From JAXHUM01 sp034189325 (GTDB lineage: Bacteria; Desulfobacterota; DSM-4660; Desulfatiglandales; Desulfatiglandaceae), in assembly GCA_034189325.1 (NCBI GenBank), contig JAXHUM010000006.1, positions 1-26,217 of the forward strand: a stretch of 26,217 nucleotides of DNA. Direction: 5' to 3'. Positions 1 through 7,952 of this stretch are shown one piece after another. The translations under genes and the position numbers were made by a program. Under the pieces are notes generated by a model. The model did no database searches. It worked only from the letters and a program-made list of their open reading frames with translations, and had not been told where the DNA came from. Numbering within the stretch: position 1 is the stretch's first letter; each line of letters starts with the position of its first letter.

Positions 1-474
1 ATCGTACTGATTTATCTACATTGGCCCCACGTCTTCCCCGGGGAAATTCGACCGGGCTTCTCGAAAGATGGTGCGGAAAGAAACAGGGCAAGCCTGCCAA
101 TGATTAACCTGCCGGTTATCCAAAAGCTGTATGCTTTGAAAAGGATCGTCTATCTGGCCCCCTGGGCCTGGGACAAAGATCTTGATCCTATCGGTTTTCA
201 GATGGCTAAAGCGGCGATCATAGAGTTTACCAAAAGCATGGCAGGGTTGTTGGCGGATGTATCCACTACCGTAAATTGTATTGTTCCCGGCTATATCGGC
301 GGGGTCAGGCCTTTGAAGGTGCAAACGGAAAAATCGTCCGAAGGGGTCAACAATATTCCTATGGGTTTTATTGGGGAGATATCAGACATGCTAGAAGCCG
401 TCAACTTTCTAATCTCAGACAAATCGAAATATCTTACCGGCCAGGTGCTAAAAGTGACCGGTGGGATGGAATAA
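1..474 (+). CDS. SDR-family oxidoreductase-like protein, 3' part only
   Basis: Frame 1 is open from the first base of the window to the stop at 472-474, so the gene begins upstream of the window. The ATG at 100 is internal, not the start. The visible part is the C-terminal half of a short-chain dehydrogenase/reductase: the beta-strand KRIVYLAP, the active-site helix GFQMAKAAIIEFTKSMA, the strand VNCIVPGYI, and the C-terminal LTGQVLKVTGG typical of FabG-like SDRs. In the family the active site is Tyr-x-x-x-Lys; here the Lys (codon 208-210) is present but the Tyr position is Phe (TTT, 196-198). The protein may therefore be non-catalytic or use different chemistry. It lies 81 bp upstream of the acyl-CoA dehydrogenase on the same strand, suggesting an operon for acyl-CoA metabolism. 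The substrate cannot be told. Family assignment is secure; activity is not. Confidence 0.8.
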   Translation: MVLIYLHWPHVFPGEIRPGFSKDGAERNRASLPMINLPVIQKLYALKRIVYLAPWAWDKDLDPIGFQMAKAAIIEFTKSMAGLLADVSTTVNCIVPGYIGGVRPLKVQTEKSSEGVNNIPMGFIGEISDMLEAVNFLISDKSKYLTGQVLKVTGGME

Positions 475-555
475 GATCGCCACGGAATGTTGTGTCCGCG
501 AACACGTCTAGATAGATCCGTCAATAAATCTATGGATTCGATTAGGAGGAATCAA

Positions 556-1722
556 ATGGGCTTTAAAAATGATAAGGAATATCTGGATTTTAAGCAATCA
601 ATCACCGATTTTCTCTGGAAAGAGGTGGACCCGTTGGTCCCGGAGATGGAGGAAACAAACCATGTTCCCCAAGACATACTTTTCCCCAAGTTTCGAGAAA
701 AAGGCCTGTTCGGGTTGATCATCCCCGAGGAGTATGGTGGGCTAGGTTTGACCACAGTTCAATACCTGCCTATCCTGGCCGAGCTCTCCAAGGTAAGCGG
801 GGCGATCAGGGCGCTCATCCATGTGCATCTCACGGCGGCTCGGGCCATTGTCTACTTCGGCAGAGAGGAACAGAAGAAAGAATTGTTACCGAGTATTGCA
901 ACAGGGGATTTGTCCGTTGCCTTTGCCATAACCGAAGCCGATTCGGGCTCAGGCCTGGATTGCAAAACCACAGGGGTAAGGGATGGGGATAATTTTATAC
1001 TGAACGGTGAGAAGCATCTGATAACAAACGCTGACTTCACAAAGCTCTTTATGGTCGCCTGTTACACCAAGCCCAGGGAGCTGGGACGGGATGCCATGAG
1101 CGCCCTTTTGGTGGACCTCGACACCCCAGGATTCACTAACGAGGCCATGCCCCACCTCATGGGCTGTAAAGGGTTGGGCCATGGAATCCTGACCTTCAAG
1201 GACTGCGTAGTGCCTGTCAAGAATGTCTTGGGCGAGGAAGGGCAGGGATTGCCCATCTTTTTGGGTGAATTGGAAGCAAGCCGGGTATTTGTGGCTGCCA
1301 GTTCATTGGGGACCGCTGAAAGGGCCCTGGAACTCTCACTGGATTATGCCAAACAGCGGGTCACTTTCGGCAAGCCTATTGCCAGCAGGGAATCGATTCG
1401 CACGCTTCTCGCTGATATGGCCATGGATATATACGGCCTCAGACTGATGCTTGAAGATGTCGCGCGAAAAATTGACGAGGGTAAGGAATGCCCCCTCGAG
1501 GCCTCCATTGCCAAGACGCATGGGCTGGAGACGGTGTGTCGGGTGACCGACAAGGCGATGCTGGTCCACGGGGGAAGGTCTTATCTGCAAAGCTTTCCAA
1601 TAGAAAGACTTGTAAGGGAAGGGCGGCTCAATGTCCTTGAAGAGGGGACCCCTTCCATCCAGAGAATGGTTACGACCAGGGCCCTGTTGTCAGGCGATCT
1701 TCCCTGGACTGCTCCCTGGTGA
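556..1722 (+). CDS. Acyl-CoA dehydrogenase
   Basis: Cytoplasmic FAD enzyme oxidising an acyl-CoA to the 2,3-enoyl-CoA and passing electrons to ETF. I place the start at ATG 556 because AGGAGG lies 7 nt upstream; the frame is open back to 487 but has no such site. This gives 388 aa, the normal family length. Visible hallmarks are the N-terminal helical domain ending in IPEEYGGLGL, the flavin-contact segment AITEADSGSGLD (usual form AITEPxAGSD), LNGEKHLITNAD, the C-terminal helix with RVTFGKPIASRESIR, and the ending HGGRSYLQSFPIERLVREGR then LEEGTPSIQR. The Glu before Gly-Thr (about residue 363) sits where medium-chain-type enzymes carry the catalytic base. The upstream SDR suggests a beta-oxidation-like or cyclic-acid pathway. 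Chain length and substrate are unknown. It converges on the PEP-synthase-like gene, whose stop is 43 bp away. Confidence 0.93.
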   Translation: MGFKNDKEYLDFKQSITDFLWKEVDPLVPEMEETNHVPQDILFPKFREKGLFGLIIPEEYGGLGLTTVQYLPILAELSKVSGAIRALIHVHLTAARAIVYFGREEQKKELLPSIATGDLSVAFAITEADSGSGLDCKTTGVRDGDNFILNGEKHLITNADFTKLFMVACYTKPRELGRDAMSALLVDLDTPGFTNEAMPHLMGCKGLGHGILTFKDCVVPVKNVLGEEGQGLPIFLGELEASRVFVAASSLGTAERALELSLDYAKQRVTFGKPIASRESIRTLLADMAMDIYGLRLMLEDVARKIDEGKECPLEASIAKTHGLETVCRVTDKAMLVHGGRSYLQSFPIERLVREGRLNVLEEGTPSIQRMVTTRALLSGDLPWTAPW

Positions 1723-1731
1723 AAAGAAAGA

Positions 1732-1746
1732 AAATCGTGGCGATTT
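1732..1746 (-). terminator. Weak hairpin between convergent genes
   Basis: A 6-bp inverted repeat (AAATCG, 3-nt loop, CGATTT) lies about 20 bp past the stop of the PEP-synthase-like gene. On the - strand it is followed by a T-rich tail (TCTTTCTTTT). The stem is short and AT-rich, so termination here is plausible but not strong. Confidence 0.35.
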
Positions 1747-1765
1747 GAGAGGGTACGACTTATCC

Positions 1766-4402
1766 TCAATCTCGAGGAGAATGAGGGGAAGGGTCGTCCT
1801 GATGAGCATGGAGGATCTTCTGGATGTCTTGGGTGATCTTGGATCTATAATGATTTATAGATACATCCGAGGTCATGACCATGTCCAGTTGTCTGGTGTG
1901 GATGGTCAGATAACCGAGTATTTTCAGATGATCTTTCATGAATGCCATGTCCCTGTCTTCCAGGCGGGCGATCAAGTTGTCTTTCCTTATTTCCACCCTG
2001 AAATCATGTTCTTCCAATATGTCCTTTACAAAAAAGACCCTTTTTTTTCTCCGCTCATAATTCGCAGCCCCTCCCATGAACTGAAAACTGATGTAGTTTT
2101 CGCTCGACCTTTCACTGACCATGGCTTCAACCGTGGAGAAATGAAACCCGAGCCGTGAGGTGAGACTGCAATAATGTTTCGATATCATGAAGTAGTTCCG
2201 ACTGGCATATTGGGATCGTACGCCCGGTGTCAAGGCCCTGTTTGTGGTCGCTTCGAACATGACGGACATAAGGCCCTTCCCGTTGATGGGGGGGGGACCT
2301 TCCCACGGAACAGTCGCAATCCCTTCCCACAGCGCCAGCATGGGGATAGAACAGATCTCCTCGAGTCTGATGAATTTCCCCTCAATCTCCTCACTAAATC
2401 CATCGTCCAGGTTCAATACCCACCATTGCATGGCAACATCACAATAAAGCTGTTTGCTCGACCGCTCCGGGAAGTGGTGGTCTTTGCCGAACCGAAACAT
2501 TTCGATCACAACCTTTTCATGGCAGAATCGAGTGATATCATGAAAAGTTGTGCAATGTTTAGGTCTAAATTCAGGAGCGTCAGGGTCGAGGAGGTTCAAT
2601 GGTATGATATAACCGCCCGCGCCTTTAGCCGCCTCAAAAACCGGACTTCCTTCCATTAAGTTTTTCGGCGGCTCCCTCTCTTTCAAGAGATCCTCGATGC
2701 GGCCTTTGTAAATCCTTTGATTGTCGGCATCAACTGTGATCCATTGTCCCTTTTGGAGCCTATCGATCAAATGCTTAATTCCGAAAACCGCAGGGACCCC
2801 AAACTCTCTGGCCACATTTGCAAGATGGCCCGTTATACTCCCCTGTTCGGTTAATACGGCGGCAGCCCGGTTGAGCACCGTGGCCCAGCGGGGGAGGGCC
2901 TGGGGCGTTACAAGGACCGCGCCTTCCGGGAACTGAAGGGCCTCCATATCTTTTCTTATGATAAAGACCGGACCGGCCCCAACGCCCGGACTCGCAGTGG
3001 TCCCTTCCTGAAAAACCAGCTCGTCCAGGTGCTTCTCATGCGCTGATTCATGGCCATTCCTCCTGTTGGCCCCTGCCTGTTTGAGGGGCCTGCATTGGAG
3101 CAAAACCGTGGCCCCATCTTTGGTGACGGCCCACTCAATATCCTGTGGAGACCCGTAATAGGCCTCCAGTTGCATGGCGAGACGCGCCAGCTCCAGGGCC
3201 TTGTTGTCATCCAGAGAGGCCAGACCCGCCTTGTTGCCTGTTATGTCCATTCTACAGACACCTTCGTCCGGATAACAGACAAACTCGCGCTCTTTTACGG
3301 GAATCTCTTTTTTGATGATCTTCATGGGGCTTGTTCGGGAAACCATGAAGAGGTCTGTTGCGGCGCTCCCATCAACAACCGTTTTGGGGAGCCCCCATAC
3401 CGAATTAATGTAAATTGTCTCGTCCCTTGTGTTCATGGGGTTCCTGGAATAGACGACCCCGCCTGAAACCGCATCCACCATGCTGATACACCCCACGCAC
3501 ATGGCCACATCTTCGTCCCGGATGCCTCGGTTGAGCCGATAGGCCATGGCCTGCACACCATACTTCCCCGCCACGATCTCCTTATAGGATTGAAATAGGT
3601 TCTCTCTGCTTACGTTCAGCATAGAGCGATATTGTCCGGCAAAGGATGTCTCGGCAAAATCTTCCCCAAGGGCACTGCTCCGCATGGACACGGTCACCCC
3701 TTGTTTGCCTGCCTCTTGTTCAAGAATCCCGTATTGTTCCCATATATCCTCCTCAAGGTCCCTTGGTATGGAAGCGCGGATGATCAACTGTTGAATATCA
3801 GAACTCAGCTCATAGAGTTGATCAATCCGTGAAATATCGGCGGCCTGTATGCGACGATCGATCTCGGTCTGCAAGTCGTTATGGGCCATGAATCGATGGT
3901 AGGCGCGGGCGGTAACGGCAAATCCGCTGGAGACTTGGATGTCGGTCCTGTTTTTGATTTCCCCCAGGTTGGCCATCTTGCTGCCCACCTGGTCTGTAAG
4001 GTTCTTGTCGATTTGGTTTAAGGAGATGGTCAACCTCCCATCCTCGAAGGGCCCGGCTTGGACGAGAAAGGGATTGATCTTCATCTGTATCTCTTTGAAT
4101 CTCTCGTAGAGTTCTTCATACTTTAAAGGAGCCAATTCGTTGAGATGTTGAATGATTTGCCAGACATTGGTGGCAATCAAGGTGCACCAGGACTTGACAT
4201 GGGTCATTCCGAAAGGCTTTCCTCCTTGCAGGGCCTCTTCCATTTCAGCCATGACATCAAGGGCCTTATTGTTGGCGCTCAAAAGGAGCTTGAAATGGTG
4301 ATACCGGTCCTTAAAGGCGTTTCTGAGTTCTTCAACCTCGATCTCATCCAATTCGCGCTTCTTATAAACAAGCCTTTTCAGGTATTTCAGTACTTTACCC
4401 AT
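1766..4402 (-). CDS. PEP-synthase-like phosphotransferase with novel C-terminal domain
   Basis: 878 aa. Residues 1-130 are an extra N-terminal helical region. Residues about 135-440 form the ATP-binding domain of PEP synthase/pyruvate phosphate dikinase (SMRSSALGEDFAETSFAGQY at about 239-258, closing with DIEWAV and LLQCRPL). Residues about 460-570 are the swivelling phosphohistidine domain; the motif LTEQGSITGHLANVAREFG places the phosphorylated His at about 526. The remaining ~300 residues do not show the PEP/pyruvate-binding TIM barrel of true PEP synthases; they contain an unfamiliar domain with CDVAMQWWVLNLDDG and WEGPPPINGKG. Modular enzymes of this superfamily, such as rifampin phosphotransferase and phenylphosphate synthase, use ATP to phosphorylate the swivelling His and then a small molecule. 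This protein probably does likewise, with its substrate set by the C-terminal domain (inference). It stands alone between a terminator and a convergent gene. No Shine-Dalgarno precedes the ATG. Confidence 0.85.
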   Translation of the reverse strand: MGKVLKYLKRLVYKKRELDEIEVEELRNAFKDRYHHFKLLLSANNKALDVMAEMEEALQGGKPFGMTHVKSWCTLIATNVWQIIQHLNELAPLKYEELYERFKEIQMKINPFLVQAGPFEDGRLTISLNQIDKNLTDQVGSKMANLGEIKNRTDIQVSSGFAVTARAYHRFMAHNDLQTEIDRRIQAADISRIDQLYELSSDIQQLIIRASIPRDLEEDIWEQYGILEQEAGKQGVTVSMRSSALGEDFAETSFAGQYRSMLNVSRENLFQSYKEIVAGKYGVQAMAYRLNRGIRDEDVAMCVGCISMVDAVSGGVVYSRNPMNTRDETIYINSVWGLPKTVVDGSAATDLFMVSRTSPMKIIKKEIPVKEREFVCYPDEGVCRMDITGNKAGLASLDDNKALELARLAMQLEAYYGSPQDIEWAVTKDGATVLLQCRPLKQAGANRRNGHESAHEKHLDELVFQEGTTASPGVGAGPVFIIRKDMEALQFPEGAVLVTPQALPRWATVLNRAAAVLTEQGSITGHLANVAREFGVPAVFGIKHLIDRLQKGQWITVDADNQRIYKGRIEDLLKEREPPKNLMEGSPVFEAAKGAGGYIIPLNLLDPDAPEFRPKHCTTFHDITRFCHEKVVIEMFRFGKDHHFPERSSKQLYCDVAMQWWVLNLDDGFSEEIEGKFIRLEEICSIPMLALWEGIATVPWEGPPPINGKGLMSVMFEATTNRALTPGVRSQYASRNYFMISKHYCSLTSRLGFHFSTVEAMVSERSSENYISFQFMGGAANYERRKKRVFFVKDILEEHDFRVEIRKDNLIARLEDRDMAFMKDHLKILGYLTIHTRQLDMVMTSDVSINHYRSKITQDIQKILHAHQDDPSPHSPRD

Positions 4403-4411
4403 AACGGAGAT

Positions 4412-4440
4412 AGTATACTGCTTAATAGTCTGTTCTTCAA
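4412..4440 (-). promoter_or_regulatory. Sigma-70-type promoter of the PEP-synthase-like gene
   Basis: On the - strand TTGAAG (4440-4435) is followed after exactly 17 nt by TATACT (4417-4412), close to the -35/-10 consensus. The expected start point is about 4405, only 3 nt before the ATG at 4402. The transcript would be practically leaderless, which fits the lack of a ribosome binding site. Confidence 0.6.
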
Positions 4441-4560
4441 ATCATCATTATCGATGAAAAAGACCCGTGACCCCGGTACAAATACTCATATTCCTGCCAA
4501 TCTATCCATCGCCTGCATAATCCTTTTTTCGATCGGATAGGTAGGGAGACGACAAACCTG

Positions 4561-4607
4561 AAAAAAAGGCCAAAGGCAAGAGAACCCTGTGTCTTGCCTA
4601 AGGCCTT
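4561..4607 (-). terminator. Intrinsic terminator of the HK1/TauE operon
   Basis: On the - strand a long stem (AAGGCC, 2x2 internal loop TT/TT, AGGCAAGA, a 10-nt loop, TCTTGCCT, TT, GGCCTT) runs straight into a tract of seven T (4567-4561). It lies about 40 bp past the stop of the 229-aa gene and separates this operon from the PEP-synthase-like gene. Confidence 0.85.
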
Positions 4608-4648
4608 CTAAACGGAATGTCTCGTCCGTTAAGGGGATAAGACCAAAA

Positions 4649-5338
4649 CTAATGGTCCTCCAGCTGGAGCCCCCACCCTTCAAACAGGTACATGATCGAA
4701 AAACCATACCACAGGGTATAAATCACGTAGAAAATCAAAGAAAAGGCCACGACCCCCAACCGATCGCCTATTTTTTGAGGTTCGATTGTGTAATAGTTGT
4801 ATGAGGTCTCCACGGCCTTGTTCTTCAGCGTATCCACGACCTGTGCCTCTTTGAACTTTTTTTGCCTTTTGAGATCTTTGTCCATCTCTTTACAGGTCTT
4901 CCACCAGTTATACAGGGCGAGCCTTTCATTGTAGCCGTACTTTGCGACAATGGCATCGCCGTCATTCCTGTACATGGTGTCAGCGTCATTCAGACAGCTA
5001 TCAAGGATCTTGCCCAGGTCGCCTGAAACCGTTAATCTATTTTCCGAAACATCAACAGAGGCTCCGGCCTTATTGAACAGTATGGCTGTCTGTTCCGCGC
5101 AGTCTTTGCTCCCCATATTTAGAGTCATACGTACGGATTGGCCCATGAATGGTTCTGCCTCTTGTTTCACTTTAGGAATATAGTACGCCGAGCCTTTGGA
5201 TATGGAATTATAGAGATCATCCAGGTATTCCAGGCCGTTCTTGTCCCCGAAAACCGGAAAAAATATCAATGCGAGCACAGCGGCAAAAATAATCATCATG
5301 AATGTGCCCCTGTACAATGCCTTTTTCTTCTCTTTCAC
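4649..5338 (-). CDS. Membrane-anchored periplasmic protein, partner of TauE permease
   Basis: 229 aa, not assigned to a named family. One membrane segment at about 11-30 and another at about 195-216 flank a mainly hydrophilic domain of ~165 residues expected to be extracytoplasmic. That domain has three Cys (about 80, 115 and 149) and an aromatic patch YNWWKTC. The start is GTG at 5338: it overlaps the TauE stop (GTGA), and GGAGGTGATGTC immediately upstream is a strong ribosome binding site. The two genes therefore look translationally coupled in a 1:1 manner. The arrangement suggests an accessory subunit or ligand-binding partner of the permease (inference). The DASS transporters in this window carry comparable extra extracytoplasmic segments after their first helix. 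It is the last gene before the terminator. Confidence 0.8.
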   Translation of the reverse strand: MKEKKKALYRGTFMMIIFAAVLALIFFPVFGDKNGLEYLDDLYNSISKGSAYYIPKVKQEAEPFMGQSVRMTLNMGSKDCAEQTAILFNKAGASVDVSENRLTVSGDLGKILDSCLNDADTMYRNDGDAIVAKYGYNERLALYNWWKTCKEMDKDLKRQKKFKEAQVVDTLKNKAVETSYNYYTIEPQKIGDRLGVVAFSLIFYVIYTLWYGFSIMYLFEGWGLQLEDH

Positions 5339-6621
5339 GACATCACCTCCTTACCCTTTAAAACGGATATGTTTTTTAAAAAGGTTCCGATCACCCAGAC
5401 TGAGAAACCGCCTATCACAATAAAAAAGGCCCACACCCCGATGGTGTCGAGGGTGGCTCCCATCTCTTTGGATATGGGAATCACCTCCATTTCTCCCAGT
5501 TTTCCGGGAAGGGCAAAGATACGGTTGACAAAGCCGGACAGCACAGCCATGGCATAGAAACCTCGAATCGTAATACCCGGCACAACTTTGGTGACCATGG
5601 CGCCTATCTGGATCCCGACAAGAGAGCCGAGGAGCATGCCCATGGCCAAGGTGTAAAAGATGAATCCATAAATCGCATACTGGCTTATTGCCGCGTACCC
5701 TGCGGTAAACACGATCTGAAAAATATCCGTGCCCACTGTAGTCATGGAGGAAACCCCCATGACGTAGACAAAAATAGGAAAGGTCAAGAAACCACCGCCA
5801 ACACCCATAATACCTGCTGCAAGCCCGACAAGAGCCCCGCTCAAGACCAGAAACACCCAGGAAATACTGCGCCCGCCTGGTGTAAGGTCGCTGTCAAAAC
5901 GGATCATGGGAGGGACCTTGATGCCTTGGAGTTTTTTCGGAAGGTTTCCGAGTTCAGCACCTTCCGCGCTTCCACCATGGGCGTCTCCAGTATCCCCAGA
6001 CTTACGGGCCTTTAAGAAGTCCGTCAGTGCATAGATCCCAAGAAACCCCAACATAAGGGAATAGACCGTTGTAATAAAGGCGTCGCTCAGGACAGGATTG
6101 AGTTCATACAACACACGGTTAAGGATTCCGCCCGCTGTTGCTCCCAAAATGGCGCCCAAGAGAAAAACCACGGCCAGGGGCACGGAGACATTGCCCAGTT
6201 TCCTATGAATAACACTCCCCATGATGGCCTTGGCAAAAATATGAAACAGGTCCGTCCCGACCGCCAAAATTCCCTTGATACCCGCGCTCATCAGGGCAGG
6301 GGCGATGATGAATCCACCGCCCGCTCCGATGCATCCGGTGATGAGTCCCGCGCCGACGCCGATAAGTATCGAAACGATAAATATGCCCGTTGAATAGAAG
6401 GCCGGGCTGTAGGCCTTTTTCCCTCCCAGCAGGTCCGGCAGGGCTTCACTGATCTCCTCGGCAAAGGCAACCCCGAACAGGATAATAGGAACGGTAAGCA
6501 AGAGAAGTATGAACATACGTCTCTTATCACGAAGGATGGTGTTGGAAACACTCATCTCCCACTTGGCATGGGCTTTCGCGCCCATCAGCATAAATTGACC
6601 CCACTGCCTCAAAAAGTCCAT
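5335..6621 (-). CDS. TauE/SafE-family anion permease
   Basis: 428-aa integral membrane protein. Two homologous halves are visible, each with the family's glycine motif: GAGGGFIIAPAL then VGTDLF, and GVGGGFLTFPIF then VGTDIFQI. A cytoplasmic-type linker rich in Gly/Asp/Lys (KARKSGDTGDAHGG and following) joins the halves. The N-terminus has an extra ~40-residue hydrophilic stretch before the first helix. The family moves sulfite, sulfonates, sulfoacetate and related anions; related proteins have been proposed as sulfate importers in sulfate reducers, but substrate and direction cannot be read from sequence. The ATG at 6621 is 7 bp after the preceding receiver gene, and the gene overlaps the next by 4 bp. 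Its operon contains only sensory genes besides its partner, which points to signal-controlled transport. Confidence 0.9.
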   Translation of the reverse strand: MDFLRQWGQFMLMGAKAHAKWEMSVSNTILRDKRRMFILLLLTVPIILFGVAFAEEISEALPDLLGGKKAYSPAFYSTGIFIVSILIGVGAGLITGCIGAGGGFIIAPALMSAGIKGILAVGTDLFHIFAKAIMGSVIHRKLGNVSVPLAVVFLLGAILGATAGGILNRVLYELNPVLSDAFITTVYSLMLGFLGIYALTDFLKARKSGDTGDAHGGSAEGAELGNLPKKLQGIKVPPMIRFDSDLTPGGRSISWVFLVLSGALVGLAAGIMGVGGGFLTFPIFVYVMGVSSMTTVGTDIFQIVFTAGYAAISQYAIYGFIFYTLAMGMLLGSLVGIQIGAMVTKVVPGITIRGFYAMAVLSGFVNRIFALPGKLGEMEVIPISKEMGATLDTIGVWAFFIVIGGFSVWVIGTFLKNISVLKGKEVMS

Positions 6622-6628
6622 CTTGACC

Positions 6629-7045
6629 TCATTCCTCCTTTAAATCCTCAAGTTTTTTTATCTTCTCTTCCTGTATGGATTTTTTCTTATATGCGTCCTG
6701 GAGCTTGTAGACCAGTTCATCAATATCAACAGGTTTCATCATATAGTCAAAAGCCCCTATCTCCATGCCCTCGATGGCTACCTCCATGCTGGCGTGACCC
6801 GTGAGCATCACCACTTCGATCAAGGGATGGGCCTTTTTGATCTCTCTCAAGATCTCTATGCCATCCATGCCCGGCATTCTTACGTCCAGGACAACCACAT
6901 CTACGGGTTCCCGTCCTAATACCAATAATGCTTCCTCGCCATTTCCGATCCCTTCAGCGTCGACGTTTCTTTTTTTTAGACGTTTTATCAGAGTATCGAG
7001 GAATTCTTTCTCATCATCAACAACCAAAGCCCGAAAAGAATTCAT
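6629..7045 (-). CDS. Single-domain response regulator (receiver 1)
   Basis: 138 aa with the start at ATG 7045, chosen because GGGGAGG lies 8 nt upstream; the frame also holds ATG 7051 and GTG 7054, but these sit on top of that site. It is a complete CheY-like receiver: acidic pair D10 D11, phosphoacceptor D54 in VVVLDVRMPGMDG, then MLTGHAS and YMMKPVD carrying the switch Thr and the Lys. There is no output domain, only a charged C-terminal helix (KKKSIQEEKIKKLEDLKEE). It is the last of three tandem receivers between kinase HK1 and the TauE permease. A phosphorelay link or a direct regulator of the permease is the likely role (inference). Confidence 0.93.
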   Translation of the reverse strand: MNSFRALVVDDEKEFLDTLIKRLKKRNVDAEGIGNGEEALLVLGREPVDVVVLDVRMPGMDGIEILREIKKAHPLIEVVMLTGHASMEVAIEGMEIGAFDYMMKPVDIDELVYKLQDAYKKKSIQEEKIKKLEDLKEE

Positions 7046-7050
7046 ATGCA

Positions 7051-7458
7051 TCACCTCCCCTTGCTAACCGCCTCCCTGATCTTTTCAACCAGTTCCTGGA
7101 GTTCGCAGGGTTTGCTTAAGTAGTCGAATGCGCCCTGTTCAATGCCTTCTTTGGCCGCACGAGCTGAGCCATGGCCGGTAAGCATGATCACCGGCATGTT
7201 CGGCACCATTTTCTTGAAGATCTTGAGGACCTCGATACCGTCCATATCTTCCATCTTAAGGTCCAGCACGGCAACGTCAAAGTCTTGTTTCCGAAGGGCT
7301 TGGATGGCATCTATACCGTTTAATACCTTGGTCGTGTCTATCCCTCGTCTTGACATCCTGTTGGCAATGACATTGACAAAGCCCTCTTCATCGTCCACCA
7401 GAAGAAGTTTGAGTCGACGCTCCTCACCCTCATTATGTCCTGCCATTGTATCACTCAT
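7051..7458 (-). CDS. Single-domain response regulator (receiver 2)
   Basis: 135 aa. Residues 1-15 are a hydrophilic lead (AGHNEGEERR) and then the receiver begins: D22 D23, phosphoacceptor D66 in VAVLDLKMEDMDG (Pro of the usual MPG replaced by Glu), MLTGHGS and YLSKPCE. It lacks the long C-terminal tail of the neighbouring receivers, ending at REAVSKGR, and is the most different of the three tandem copies. Its stop overlaps the GTG-ATG region ahead of receiver 1, so translation is probably coupled. No strong ribosome binding site precedes ATG 7458; ATG 7446 is an alternative. No output domain is present. Confidence 0.92.
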   Translation of the reverse strand: MSDTMAGHNEGEERRLKLLLVDDEEGFVNVIANRMSRRGIDTTKVLNGIDAIQALRKQDFDVAVLDLKMEDMDGIEVLKIFKKMVPNMPVIMLTGHGSARAAKEGIEQGAFDYLSKPCELQELVEKIREAVSKGR

Positions 7459-7482
7459 GATGCTTATGATTGTCCTCTCTAC

Positions 7483-7917
7483 TTACACCCCATGGTCTGA
7501 AATCGCCTCTTTGACCTGTGCCTCCCTGATCTTATCCTCATGATCCCTCTTTTTCTTGGTGGCTTCCCCCACCTTTACCATGAGCTGCTCCAGGTCGCAA
7601 GGTTTCATGAGGTAATCAAAAGCCCCCGCCTTCATGCCCTCAATGGCCGATTCAACGGTGGCATGACCGGTCAACATAATGACTTCCGTTAAGGGATAGG
7701 ACTTCTTGATCTCGCTAAGAGTCTCAATTCCGTCCATGCCCGGCATCTTGACATCCAGGATGACAACATCGAGATTTCTGTTTTTCGTCAGCTTTTCCAA
7801 GGCCTCCTGCCCGCTAAAGGCCATAATGACCCTCAGGTTTCTCTTTGTCAGTCTTTTGGTCATTGTTTCAACAAAGGGAACTTCGTCATCGACCAGTAAT
7901 ACAAATGGTGCATTCAT
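7483..7917 (-). CDS. Single-domain response regulator (receiver 3)
   Basis: 144 aa, start ATG 7917 with AAAGGAG 8 nt upstream. Full receiver set: D10 D11, phosphoacceptor D55 in VVILDVKMPGMDG, MLTGHAT and YLMKPCD. After the receiver comes a charged helix (KKKRDHEDKIREAQVKE) that resembles the tail of receiver 4 at 10264. It is the gene directly after kinase HK1 (35-bp gap), making it the most obvious direct phosphorylation partner of that kinase. No DNA-binding or enzymatic output domain follows. Confidence 0.93.
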   Translation of the reverse strand: MNAPFVLLVDDEVPFVETMTKRLTKRNLRVIMAFSGQEALEKLTKNRNLDVVILDVKMPGMDGIETLSEIKKSYPLTEVIMLTGHATVESAIEGMKAGAFDYLMKPCDLEQLMVKVGEATKKKRDHEDKIREAQVKEAISDHGV

Positions 7918-7952
7918 AAGCTATTCTCCTTTCTTGGTTAACATCTCAATTG

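Noticed and set aside
1631..2659. Open + strand frames of 175 and 161 codons opposite the PEP-synthase-like gene
   Set aside because: They lie antisense to a well-supported 878-aa gene, show no recognisable motif or ribosome binding site, and their residue make-up looks like a frame shadow.
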